This document shows, one piece after another, positions 32,220-43,744 of a DNA stretch of 64,000 nt (position 1 is its first letter; each line of letters begins with the position of its first letter). Origin of the DNA: Dermanyssus gallinae (lineage: Eukaryota > Arthropoda > Arachnida > Mesostigmata > Dermanyssidae). The stretch covers positions 790,900 through 854,899 of the forward strand of contig QVRM01000459.1 in assembly GCA_003439945.1 (NCBI GenBank). Reading direction: 5' to 3'. The translations under genes were made by a program, and so were the position numbers. Under the pieces are notes generated by a model. That model saw only the letters and a program-made list of their open reading frames with translations, searched no databases and was not told the DNA's origin.

Positions 32220-34040
32220 ACTGAGTTGCTAGCAGAACGTCTGGATAGAAGTTCGTGTTGCTCTCGGGAAATTTTGGGTTCTGACTTTTAATAGTTTTAA
32301 TAGTTTTGCAAATAGTGATGTGTCTTGGATCGAGGTCACTTGCACAATTACTACTAGAAAAATATTTGAAATTTTGTTTAATAACATTTTGCTTTCAAAT
32401 TAAACTATTTTTTAATACTAAAATAGTTCTGCCAACGAGCCACATTATCCATAACCCGTTTAATAACAATGCTAAATGGATGGCCGAGTTTCAAACGTTG
32501 TTAGTTTAAGCAGGCTCATTATAGGCAAAGCTACTCCTAATGATTACATTATACGTATTACGTATATAGTGTTCACAGAACTTTATTTGATGCAAGTCGT
32601 AATATCCAAAAGTTACAGGACATCGGCGGAACCGGAGTTGGATCGCTGGAGGTTAAGTCATGCAACAGGGATATTTACGTGGCAGCCACCTGACAGCTTT
32701 ATTCACTTACATTCGCATAGGCCCTGTACACATTGGTTACTTGTACGATTGGATTCCATACATCTACGCTTGAGGCTCGGCGTGCAATAGGAGAAATCCT
32801 TATTGTGACGATGATAGTTTTGGGATTGCTTTGCGGGTTTCGCTGTGAAAGCAAAACCTTGGCTCGGGCCTGCACTAACCACTGTAAGTATGTTTGCCAC
32901 GTTCCCTAGACGAGTGGTTTAAAAGAGAACGAATGGGTCGTGGCGAGCACAAGGCGCGAACGAACTATACGCTTGTATATTCAGTGGGCGTAGTGGTGGT
33001 AGAGCTTTGGGGATCAAAAGTTAGCCGCGCTTTGCCTCAAAATCATATCTTGTGCCGTTTGGAGAACAGGAACAGGGCGGAGCGAATATACGAGTTGATG
33101 ACTATTCTCTAGCCCACGTCGTATACAGCTAAGCCTGTAAGGATCGCACACTCCGGGGCTTGTCTGCCAGGGCAGTGTTGGCGTCTGAAACAAGTTTGCA
33201 AACGTAGGACAATCAATTTGGAAGGTTTTAGAAGAAGAAAACATCTTACGTTGCTCAAACAAGTAGAGTGTACCGCCTGACCATCCAGCCTAGTAAACAA
33301 GTGATAAAAAATATTTTTAAAAATGTTCACAACAGTAAATTTATGTTCGGCTCTTACATATGTGCTGGAAAGACAATCAAATAGAACTAAGATGCATGCT
33401 TGCTAAAGGGATATTTATACCAATTATCATCTAACATATTTAGGAAGGTATTAGAAATAGTCATAGCCTACATTCAGGAAATAAGCCTGTATAGCACATT
33501 ACTCGGAAAATTTGTTTCGGTGGTAGATCATATTATAAAAGAGTGGGCCCAGTCTGACACTACGACCTAGAGAACACGCAATGGGAAGTATCACTAATTG
33601 CCTGCATCTAAAAACAACCCGACATCAGAAGAAAAGGCAGTTAATTCTGCGTGAACATTTAGCCTACACAATGATATGTACCATACGACCTAGTTGCCTG
33701 CCCTTTTACGAAGCCGGACCCGATGTGTAAAATTCTGCAAAAACACGTGACTTTCTGAATTTGCATACAATAGTATATCTAACTAGCTATCCATATTAAA
33801 TTGCATTGTGTAGCTTATAGAAATATTATAAATCCGTCTCAATACCGTCCCGTTGCTTTCTTTTAAATGGTCGTGTGCTTACTTAGTGCGCCTAGGAGAC
33901 AACCTATGGGCCCAGGTGGCCTCGATGTTCGCACAGTCAAATATCAGGTTCTGTTGTGCCACCTGGGCGTAATCACCGATCTTAAGTATCTAATCTACTC
34001 AATTAAACCGAAGTGATCGAATGGGTTCTGTGTACCAGGT
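32220..34040. other. non-coding stretch
   Basis: Short frames on both strands without motifs. An 11-bp inverted repeat (GCCCAGGTGGC at 33910-33920 and its complement at 33958-33968) is present. Nothing else recognised. Confidence 0.4.
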
Positions 34041-34049
34041 TGAAAGCGT

Positions 34050-34580
34050 GATGGAATTCTCTACCGGTCTCCAGCGCAAGAATCTGCTAACCGTACCGTC
34101 GTGGAGCAGAAACAAGCCTTTCTCTTGTCTCGACCACATACGGCGACTGACAAGGCTAGACTATGCGCTGGCTTCGATCCGATGAGTGGCAAGTGGTTGC
34201 AGGCTTTTGCTTCGTCGCAACTAGGTACGGTCCTAAACAATAACACACTTCGCATCATGTCTGACCAGCGGCTCGAGGAGACGGTCTGTGCCGCCACGCA
34301 TCATTACAGCCGGTGTCCGTTCCCCGTAGCAACAACAGGAACACGCTTCTACTTCAATGCCGATACCGCACCGGCTGTCACCCACGGCACCACGCACTAA
34401 GCGATGCCGTCTGCCAGGCACAGCAGAGTGCACAGGTGCCGGCCATGAAAGAGCCATATCGATCGAGGTAGAGCGGGAAAACGCGGCGTCAGTCGAAGGA
34501 TCCTTTTCCTCTGCCGCAGGGCTCAATGAGATTCCGTCGAACATCGCATGTTCGGAATACTATTCTGATTAAATTAAGAC
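34050..34580 (+). pseudogene. LDDG-type element relic, C-terminal part
   Basis: Readable pieces in three frames: KARLCAGFDPMSGKWLQAFA, SQLGTVLNNNTLRI, RLEETVCAATHHYSRCPFP (remains of the CCHC), then HHALSDAVCQAQQSAQVPAM-like, KEP, and GKTRRQSKD in place of the 'GKRPDG' block. The order matches 19000-19330 in the larger relic (AWLDVF..., CPCGG, RHDAINAIL, LEP, RPD). It belongs to the same family by this order of motifs, but is a different and more decayed copy with no open frame across it. Confidence 0.6.
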
Positions 34581-34867
34581 TGTTAGATACTATTTAGCTA
34601 TTGGTGTTCTCGTGCTCTCGAGAGACACGAATGATTTAGCAAAATCGCTTATTTCATTTTACAGTACATTATTTCCCTTAGCTTTCTAAAACCGACGTCT
34701 TGAGCGGATACTTTAGTGCCCATCTTTGCCACACTTAAGCCGTTAGATAAGATATGAATTAGCCGTACTACGCATACGGAAACGGCGCTTGTCTTGAACT
34801 CGTCATTTGATGGACTTGTGATAGGTCAGTGAGTTACGTTTTTGCAAAGGCTAAATATGACTTAAAA

Positions 34868-35035
34868 CTTTTTCGGCCTGACTCTTAGCCAACATTTAAC
34901 GTCCACGGAGTTGCGCTTGCATTGCTGCATAAGACAGACCTTATAAATATAAAATGTGCAACGGCGGGCATCAAACCCGTGTCCTCCTCCGGTCGCAAGG
35001 CTTACTTGAATGCATCACGCCACCGGGTTCGACCT
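34868..35035 (-). mobile_element. tRNA-derived SINE, type B, copy 3
   Basis: Minus orientation. The head is at the right end (minus strand GGTGGCGTGATGCATTCAAG), the B box is degenerate (GGGTTTGATGCCC around 34980-34968), the body is GGTCTGTCTTATGCAGCAATG and the tail GAGTCAGGCCGAAAAAG. It aligns with the other type B copies. Confidence 0.82.
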
Positions 35036-35088
35036 CAAAAACAACTAAGACGCCCATAAACATAATTTCGCTTTAGCTAGAGCTTACA

Positions 35089-35256
35089 TTTTTAGGCTGA
35101 CTCTCAGCCAACACTTAACGCCCACTGCTTTCGCATTGCTTCATAAGACGGACCTTTTAAATACAATATGCAACGGTGGGGCTCGAACCCACATGCGCCT
35201 ATGTGTCTCCACCGGTCGCGAGGCGCACGCAAATGCACCACGCCACCAAGCTCGAC
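35089..35256 (-). mobile_element. tRNA-derived SINE, type B, copy 4
   Basis: Minus orientation. Head GTCGAGCTTGGTGGCGTGGT at 35256-35237, B box GGGTTCGAGCCCC near 35190-35178 (best preserved of the four), body GGTCCGTCTTATGAAGCAATG, tail GAGAGTCAGCCTAAAAA. Only about 55 bp separates it from copy 3, in the same orientation. Confidence 0.88.
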
Positions 35257-35499
35257 GATAGTTAACGCTGGGCAGCAATAAATTTGACGTAGGGTCAGAA
35301 CCAATCTACGTATATATATCATGTATTGAGCTAACATCTACAGCCGACACCTGTTTAGCCTGTTCGGCTTTAGGATAGATGGTCGGCCTGATGCTTACTC
35401 AATACATGTTAGGCTTAGACCTCTTCGGCAGCATTGAATTAAGGGCCATTGAAGGGGATCGCACGCCTAACATAGCAGTTTCATTTAAAGCCACTTAGT

Positions 35500-36110
35500 A
35501 CCGTTAGTGATATTTCCTAAACCGCGCCATCAATTGCGTGATAGTAGTAAAACGTTTGCTCATGCTGGAACAATCTTCCGCAATAGACTAATTTTCTGTC
35601 CCAGTCTCGTGCTGACCGTTATCGAGAACGTGCCTACGTTCTCGACCGGATGGTTGGTTGTACTGGACTCTGCTGGTCTCTCGTGCTTTAGCTTTGCTAT
35701 TACGGTGATCTCAGTGTGGTGTTGTGCTATTGACTTTGTGATTCCATGCTGTGCTCCTCCACATCCCGCCTCTGGACCGCTGTTGAAATGCGTACGCCTT
35801 CACTGCCGTCCTCCGTTAGAGTGACCTCCCGTAATGCAGGCGATTTCCTACTTTGTGTCAAAGAGAGGGGGTCTACCTTGACCCTTCCCTTTTGCCTGCT
35901 TCATTAGGCGGTCGCGGCTACGGACTGTCACTACGTGGACGTGCCGCGTTTATCAGTTTGTGTGTACGATTCGCCCACGTGCGCGCGAAGTGCATCTCAC
36001 GTCAATTATACGTGTACTGCATGCCAGCCATACGCACTGCACTACTAGGGGAAATGGGGCTGCGGGCGCGTAACTATTCAACTCAATATGTTTTAGTAAT
36101 AGCTCCCTCT
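35500..36110 (+). pseudogene. possible non-LTR C-terminal relic
   Basis: Plus-strand frames include SLLPASLGGRGYGLSLRGRA followed by a hydrophobic helical stretch. It resembles the 'P...GGLGLP.....R..A' segment found after the RT in several arthropod non-LTR elements. No catalytic motif is readable, so this is a weak call. A chance open frame is possible. Confidence 0.3.
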
Positions 36111-36584
36111 TGAGAGCGTCGTCCAGATTAAACTTTAATCTCGGTTTTCCCTAAAATGCGGGGCATACGGGCGGCGTATCGAGCAGCGGCTTTTGCGACT
36201 CGCTGCCACCTACCACTTCGTTGTATACTTTCCGCTTGGAGTTCCATCTCAAAGTATCGAAAATTTATGGTCATAGCCCCTAAATAACGTCAGTGTACTG
36301 GCTGACGCTGTAGACTTGGACGAAAACTTGTCTGACTTTGTGAGCCCAGCCGACGCGTCCCCGGGAAGCAGCGACTCTAAGGTGGGACTACGAATGCGGT
36401 CCGGTGCCAGGCGTCTGGTGACACCTCATACAAGACCCCCAAAGATCACGTCAAGGTGGTTAAGCTTTGCAAAGCTTAAAACACCAAGATTGCGTTTAAG
36501 GAGGTTTCCCGCCATCTAGATTTTAGCTTTCGCAAGATACCCACCGTGGCGGATATTATCAAACAGGCCTTTCGGGAGGCCCGG

Positions 36585-36775
36585 ATTTGGTCCAGGTCGC
36601 CATCGGCCATGGTCAATTCTAAACCTATGCGGTGCGGACTAAGAAATCGCAGATGAACACGTGCACGCTTTGCTGCATGTCGGGGCAGCCGGACGATGTC
36701 GACTATACAGTCTCGTTCTGTTCCGCCCTGGCCCGGGTCCGCCATGGCAAAGGGGCGCACGCATAATAGCAGAAG
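36585..36775 (+). pseudogene. R1-like element C-terminal fragment
   Basis: Translated across one stop it reads VQVAIGHGQF, then TYAVRTKKSQMNTCTLCCMS and GQPDDVDYTVSFCSAL. This aligns with TTQVLTGHGQF, TYMVRINKASVDICALCRSG and ETDDVEHTVLRCPAL of the intact ORF2, including three of the four CCHC ligands (His replaced by Tyr). An isolated short fragment. Confidence 0.7.
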
Positions 36776-36789
36776 ACGAACCCATCAAG

Positions 36790-38430
36790 AGGAAAAACAT
36801 TAGTCAGAAAGTGCTGTCGAATTCTGACATCATATTTAGAAAAACATTATATACGTTGTGCGGTTTCACGTTAGATATTGACTATACACGATATATATAC
36901 ATATATATACATAAAGACTTCGCCAACGTTCTCTTAGAGAGAGACTATCCTTTTCGGTGCAAAATAGCGGTCAGGGTGGATACTTTTCGATACTCTTCAA
37001 CGCTCAGATATAAATTTAGTATTTTTTAAGTGTGCCGTGTTCCTAAATTTTTTTTGAAAACTTATGTGCGGGCGGGCCTTGGTGGGATGGGATATGACGC
37101 ATCTATGATGTACCCATCATGTCGAAGGCCGACCTGCTTAATTTTGATCCGCCGTATCACACTCTTACTTAATTATCACAAACAAAAGCGATCGAACCAC
37201 CACATTAAGGTAAGAATTACACAGCTTTAAGCATATAACAAAAAGGTATAACTCTTTGCCATCAAAGCAGTATCGTTCAACAATTCGATCAATAAAGGCA
37301 CGTTCAGTGGGTATTGACTCGCGAAGTAGCAGACTATAACAATGACAGATAACTCTTGCGAATGGTACACGCTTGCTTATACCAGATTTCACTAAATAAA
37401 GTGGAGCTCACTAAGAGAGGCCTTTTTCTGACTGACCCATAACTATATTATTACTTTTGACATGATTAAATAGTGCTATCGACGACATGACAGGGTTACA
37501 CTTCGGTGCAGGATAATTTCTACAGAGCATCAATAGAGTATATAATTACTCGCTTTGTATTTTGAAAACACTAAGTGTTTAGCTAGTACAACTCGCACAA
37601 GAACGTTTGATTGATAATAACTCTCTTTTGTTCAACGTCAGTACCTAAGTATAAAATAATAAAGATCATTCAACTTGATTCATAAGAAAGCTCGTCATTA
37701 AGTTTATTGACCATTATTCGTCATGTATTTTTATATTTAAATGGGCATTAATTTAGTTTTTAGAAAAGCACCATGTTTGCTAGAAGATACATCTTCCCCA
37801 CCTTAAAATTATCATTAAAGGCAGGACATTTATGTTAAGATAACGGCAGGGAACACTACGCGTGCAAAAACACGACAAAGATACTGTGCTCTCTTCGTTT
37901 ATTTTTGTACTAGCAGTAACTAACATTGCAAATCATGTTTCACGCGGTTTTTATTTATTACATGCGTCGAGGACAGCACCTAGTCGTTATTAATATCAAG
38001 CTAAGTATATACGGTTCCTTGGAGCATCTCTAGAAGACAACTTCTCCTAAGGAACGCGAAGGAAGGACGCGCCTTTAAAGTTATAAACATAATCAAGAAT
38101 CTGTGCGGATTCTCCTGTATAATATATCTCCATCATCTGCCATTAAATAGTCAAAACGCCCCTCTCGTCAAAAGTGGACTACGTCTTGCTATTCATGACC
38201 AACCTGGCAATTAAAAAAAATACAAAATAAAATTTAAAAAAAAAATCGACTACACGTAATGACTGCAAGGTATACTAAAGCAGCGCCAAGTTAACACCCT
38301 ATGACCGGTACATGAGCCGCTTTGGGAGAAAGTGGCCTTATGCCCACCAACATACAAGTATTTCTTATAAATGTATATTAATCAGATTAGCCAGAAGTGG
38401 CTACTGGGACTAATCCAGGTCGAGCGCCGA
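36790..38430. other. AT-rich non-coding stretch
   Basis: Nothing recognised. The frames are short and motif-free. Confidence 0.45.
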
Positions 38431-38529
38431 AGTATCAAAGCAGCGGCCGCCCTAAAGGACATTCCCGAACTGCACGAGTGGGATGCAGGCTTTTGATAAG
38501 CATGTAATTGATACGTCAATCTTAAACAT

Positions 38530-39050
38530 ATGTCTGTGTGTCACCACATAAGCTTACTCTCACAAAAGTATTTATCAGTGATGTTCAGCGATGGTTCCCA
38601 GCAAGGCTTCCCCGAAGGAGCAGGAGTTGTCAAGCCAAAAAAACAGGTATCAACAACAGCAATAGCGGCACATGTCGACAACTGTCATAGTTCTAGCAGT
38701 GCATGGGGCGCTCGTATTCGCTCTTTAAGACGATAATCTCAAGAACGCGGTTAGCTTCTGCGGCTCTTAAGCGGCACTGAAAGGTACTGCAGCTCCAGAC
38801 CCATTGGGTCCAAACTCAAATCTCATCCAGTGCGTTTTTCGCTGTGCCGGCCATTTCAAAGCACGACTGCGACTACAGTGTATTCCAGGTTACGCTAGTA
38901 TACAAGGAAACGTGGCACCTGATGAGGTTGCCAGAGACGCGCTACAGAAGATAAAGGTGAATCGCGTACGCCCGGTACCGCCTACCCCAAGTCATGTCAA
39001 GGTTAAAGTATGGAAACACAGTTGTCGAAAGTAGGATGAACTGGCGAAAG
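38530..39050 (+). pseudogene. RNase H domain relic of a non-LTR element
   Basis: FSDGSQQGFPEGAGVVKPK (around 38580) matches the first RNase H motif (Y-x-DGS ... GAG). LRLQCIPGYASIQGNVAPDE (around 38870-38925) matches the last (V-x-L-x-W-x-PGHxGI-x-GNExADELA), with His changed to Tyr. The middle is frameshifted. RNase H is found in the I/LOA/Jockey-type and some R1-type elements. The intact element here has no RNase H, so this belongs to another family. Confidence 0.7.
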
Positions 39051-39354
39051 GGATCTCACAAAAGCGTGTTAATATGGGGATCGGAATTAGCTTTACAGGG
39101 CTACATGATTTAAGCGAGGCCTCCCGTAGATGTGCAGTTACGGGTCACCGTCTGAGATGCGCCAAGGGTCTGAGCGGAAGCACGTACAAATGTGATGACG
39201 TTACACAGATCCTTACCGAATGCAGGAAATGCAAAATGGAAAGAGTACAATAGATTAGAAGCAACCAAAGGCTCTTGGTTGCCCCGAAATGCATGCCAGA
39301 GGCAACACTAGGGAAGGTTAAACAAGCCCAGTAACGGCTACCAACCAGCAAAGC

Positions 39355-41310
39355 GCCCGCCTAGATGGAGTTCTCCAGAAGGTAGCGAGGCTACTGGTCA
39401 AAAGGTGGCCTAAGGTAATTCAAGACCTTGCTAATGAGCTTCTGAGAGAGGGAAGATTCCCGACGCTGTGGAAAAGGGTTTGTTGTGATCCCCGCACCCG
39501 GAGATAAGACGGGACCTTCACCTTATTGGCCTATATGCCTCATTGACGCTATATGTAGGATCTCGCAGAACGTTATTGTCAATAGACTGAACAAAGAGAT
39601 CTAAATGCCCAGTACAATTTCCAAAATGGCAGATCCACACTGGGGCTGTAATGAAAGTTCTGCAATAAGCGGGTGAAACATAAAAGCTCTCGTTTTCTCA
39701 ATCCTCCTGGATGTCAAAAATAGCTTCCGTACAATTAATTTTAGAGTAATTGTGGAGGCGATGGAAAGGAAGCGCGTTTTCTACTTTCATGGGTTGATTT
39801 TGTCCTACCTGGATGACAGAGATCTGGTTGCAAAGGGGCAGGAGTACAAGGTTACTACTGAAGTTCCACAGGGCTCAATCTCAGAACCCGCGTCCTGGAA
39901 TGTAGCTTATGACGGGATGCTTGAGATCCGAGGTCTCCTATATGGGATGGAGGCGTTGGTGTACGCTGACAACCTTGCACTCACTGCTACGGCCGAAAAT
40001 AAGAGAGCCCTTCAGAGCGCCGCCAATAAGGCATTGCCAATGGTGCCTGAGTGGATGGAGTTCCATCACTTAAAACTGGCCTGTACTTAACAGACAGAAA
40101 GAAAACGAACGGCGTTAACCCCGTCATGCTCGGCCATTCGATAGAAATCAGAAACAAGGCGAATTAACTTGGGGTTATGCTAGGTACAGGGCTGACCGTA
40201 TCGGCACACGTAAAGTGCGTGGCCAAAAATGTCTAACGGGTCTTCCTGAACCTGGCGCGGATTATGCCTAGAGCCGGTGGGGTGACTGAGGAGACAGTAA
40301 GGCTTCAAGCTTTGGTGGCCGAATCTACGGCGCTATACGCAGCCCCAGTTTGGGGGACATTGCATTGTAGACTGCAAAAAATAAAGAAGCACTTTGGTCG
40401 ATCTTACGAACGCTAGCAATCGGGGTAAGCCGGGCGTATCGCACGGTCTCGACTGAAGTTCTCCTGATCTCAGCCAGGATGTTGTCATAAGACATTCTAG
40501 CGGCTGAGAGAAGTAAAATATATCTAAATGAGAATTTGTATCTCGCGAGGGCAAGCAGTATCACAATATCGCCATAGCAGGAGAAATAGGCACTGTTGAG
40601 GCCCCGCATGGCCACAGAGAGCTGAACCAATAGTCTGACACCTGTCCCCAGGGTTTGCTACGAACGCCGAAACGGGGAACTTTCCTATTAAACAACTCAG
40701 GTTCTGACCGGACTCGGTCAGTTCCAGAATTAAATGTCAAAAATAAAGAAGGTATCAGTGACACGTGCGTATTCGACTCTAGAGAGGCGGATAATATCGA
40801 GCATACTGTTCTGTCGTGACTCTCAGGGAAACAAGGGATTCGGGATCAGCCGCTGTGTGAGACCGTCCCATCAGGAAAGAGGTCGCCCCTAAAATAACTT
40901 CGAAGAAAGCTTAGGGGAGGCGACAAACTCGTCGGCGCTGTTTTAACACTCAAGACAGCCAGGGAAACGGCTAAGCGAGAGAGGCTTGAGCGTGTCTCTC
41001 GGGGGAGTGGTCGAGACGAGGAGTCGAGGAAAGGTAATGGGGGAGAACAGCCGGGTACTCACTCGACGCACCCTCACAGGATGATTTAAAAATGGCAGAA
41101 TCTTCCTATCCAATTGCGGGTAAACATGCGGAATCATAGGCAAAGATATAGCTGAGTGAGTGAGAACGGCGGAGACCTCTCCTATGGTTTCGAAGTCATG
41201 CCAAGCTTAGGGGATAGGAAGGAATGCCGGTTTATTGAGTTTGTGAGTCGCGCGCTAGTTTCGCAGACTTCTGGTGACGCACGTGCATCATGCCTTCCAA
41301 AAGCCTCTTA
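39355..41310 (+). pseudogene. R1-like element relic (RT to 3' UTR)
   Basis: A degraded relative of the intact element. It starts around 39370 with VARLLVKRWPKVIQDLANEL (intact copy: AAKLLVQRWPKLFQALVMRL) and continues with LLREGRFPTLWKR. The best-preserved frame is 39752-40087: VTTEVPQGSISEPASWNVAY, then VYADNLALTATAENK with YADN replacing YADD, the second catalytic Asp lost. Further on it has TTQVLTGLGQFQ (around 40690), a decayed CCHC and the family 3' UTR block GTTTGTGAGTC...GGTGACGCACGTGCATC ending near 41310. Stops and frameshifts occur throughout. Confidence 0.88.
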
Positions 41311-41419
41311 AAGACCAAGAGAAGAGCCTCCTTGGAGCACGGCCCTAATGCGCGGAGTCGCGGCATGCTAAGACATTGATAAACGGCAGAGCACGGGTGT
41401 CTAAGAAAGAAGTGCATCT

Positions 41420-42105
41420 AGGAGGGACGTCTTTTAACTCGCGCACTACGGTGCGTGCCCGAGGGGGAGGACACCCTGCACTATGGCGCCGAGTATGAGC
41501 GGCTGCAAGACTCTCTTATGAAAGGAGATCTCCAAAGCAGAGCGCGCTTGGATAGCCTTTCTTTAAAAAAACTGGAGGAAACTTGGAGGATGAACCCTGG
41601 TGCCAACCGTACAAAATAGTAAAAGGGTGCCCCCCTTTTAAACCAAAAGTGGACCTTACGCTAGAGAAGGCACAGAAATCATTATCGGTGCTGTAGGAAT
41701 ACGCCCTTCGACCGCGCGCCATACCTGAAAGTCCCAGGGACAAAGAACATGATTTTCCCGAAGTCACCTCGCAGAAGGTGTGCGATGCGGCAGCGCGCCT
41801 TGAGGGAGAAAAAAAACATCGGGATCGGATAGTGCCCCAGCCTTTGTGGTTAAACGACTAATGACGGAAAACATAAATGCGATAGTTGCCACGGCGATCG
41901 AGGAGACACGCTTCTGGGACTTCTGGGAAGCGGCTTGCTGTTATACGACCATAGGGTTACGTAAGGACGGGGTTCCGAATGTTGTGGGTTTTTGGGGGTT
42001 GGATTCCCCCACTACTGGTCCGTGCATGCAGGGAGCCTTCGTGCCGCGGTGTTTGTGCGTGCATGCAACTGCATTTTTCCGTTAGTGTTCTATAAAAAAA
42101 ATTCT
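41420..42105 (+). pseudogene. R1-like element relic, second type, with RT deleted
   Basis: It contains linker sequence (reading LHYGAEYERLQDSLMKGD in one frame), then SDSAPAFVVKRLMTENINAI and ETRFWDFWEAA, the start of an RT. It then passes directly into a 3' UTR-like block TGGGTTTTTGGGGGTTGG...CACTACTGGTCCGTGCATG ending TTCTATAAAAAAA at about 42103. The same 3' block occurs on the minus strand at 62045-62205. Most of the RT and C-terminal domain is missing. Confidence 0.65.
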
Positions 42106-42109
42106 ATTC

Positions 42110-43640
42110 TAGTACGTGGTTGCTTACTCTGCTGCCACATTCGCTGACTCTGAACTTCAGTCGACCAAACCAACCCATTAACTGCCAAAGGCACAATAAC
42201 CGCCGATGCCATATGTGCCTTTTTGCTACCGTATTACAAGCACTTAATTTTAATTTTCCAGATTAGTTGATGTTAAGGATAATGAATTGCTAGTTTAAAG
42301 AGAGTGTCTTTTGGTGTCTACACAGCCATGGCATAGGCGTAGAAGTTTTTAGCTAGTTTTTAGAGTAGCGTCTCATCGTTGTTAAATGCGCAACGGTAAA
42401 CTGCGATACACCGTGATCATACGGAATATAATATTTTTTTTTCTGCATAATCATGTATACTAGTAAAAATGTTTTGTATACGCTGGGACACCTTTCTGTA
42501 GGGTAGCAACTACACCCAGCGCGCTCATCGGCGGTTTTTGAGACGCGTGGTGAGACGGTGCACGTGCCCCGAGAGACCATCTCGCTGACTACAGTGTAGG
42601 ACTAACAACGAGAATATGATATACATTGGAAAAATGGTTGAGAGGCGTGTCACTTGGAGGCGTTTTCGACGTCAAGACAAATAGTCTACTACTGACTAGG
42701 CTGTGCGTCTAACTTAGGAAACTAGCTGGAGACGACATTGCGAATAATTCATACGTAAGGCCAATGGCGGAGCTATGCGCATACAGATGTCCCACGTTGC
42801 GAAAATGAAGCATTTCCGCTGCATGCACCATTGGATCATATGAGCCGGTGTCCTCGTTGTGTGATCTTTGAAATTTATAAACAGATCTGATGGACTCGGA
42901 TTAGTCACTGAAACTCCGCCTTAGCGCGACCGCCAGCAGTGTAATCCTGGCCATCTCAATAAACGCGACGGCTATCGCCAGTTATGTCTGTGTGTATATA
43001 TATAGCTCTAGGGGGGATTAATTTTATTTCTGCATCCGTTTGTACCTAATTCGTTGAGTGTCTTCGGCCGACTTGCTCACTAAGGTAAACGCAACATTTA
43101 AATATGCACTTTTATTATTAACTTCCTCTTCATATATCATGCGACAAAACTACCTAGAGCTACCTAATATCGCTGTAGAATATCTTTAGAATTGAAAACG
43201 CTTAAAAATAATTAAATTTACTTTTTACTGCTGTCACCACAGTCAGTGACAACAGCGTGGGAGCTCCGGTTCTTCTATTTCCTCTGAGGAGTTTAGTGCT
43301 AATCGGCGCACGTTTTCCTTTCTAAATACCGGGCGATGTGTAGAACCTCTGCACAATTTTAACAAGTTACACATTTTCTTTGAAAGTGGTGTTTAGAGAA
43401 AAACTTGAGAATGCTAGCCGTAAAACTTGTATGTGTTTGGATAAACATAGTCTTTACAAATTTAGACAACTCTATTGCATTAGTAGCTCCTAAACCTTAA
43501 GTACAGATATTGGACACATATATATACACTGACCTACATTATATAAACGCTTTAATATATATCCATATCATAGAAGTGATTCTTTATTGCCCAATGCCAA
43601 TAAGTCACAGGTTTTGAAAGTAAGAAATTTTTTTCATGCG
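42110..43640. other. non-coding stretch
   Basis: Nothing recognised. Confidence 0.45.
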
Positions 43641-43744
43641 TCTAGTTTTAGGGTCAAACGTTTTTAAAGACGCTGACTCGCTCCGTATTTCGGAAATCTT
43701 GCGATACCCCGTTTCATATCTTTAGCACCATACAGACGACTAGA

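Noticed and set aside
33910..33968. 11-bp inverted repeat GCCCAGGTGGC
   Set aside because: Too short, with a 37-nt spacer. Expected by chance in 64 kb.
35383..35470. Possible fifth type B SINE tail (TCGGCCTGATGCTTACTCAA)
   Set aside because: Only a short similarity to the tail, with no head or B box. Not supportable without alignment.
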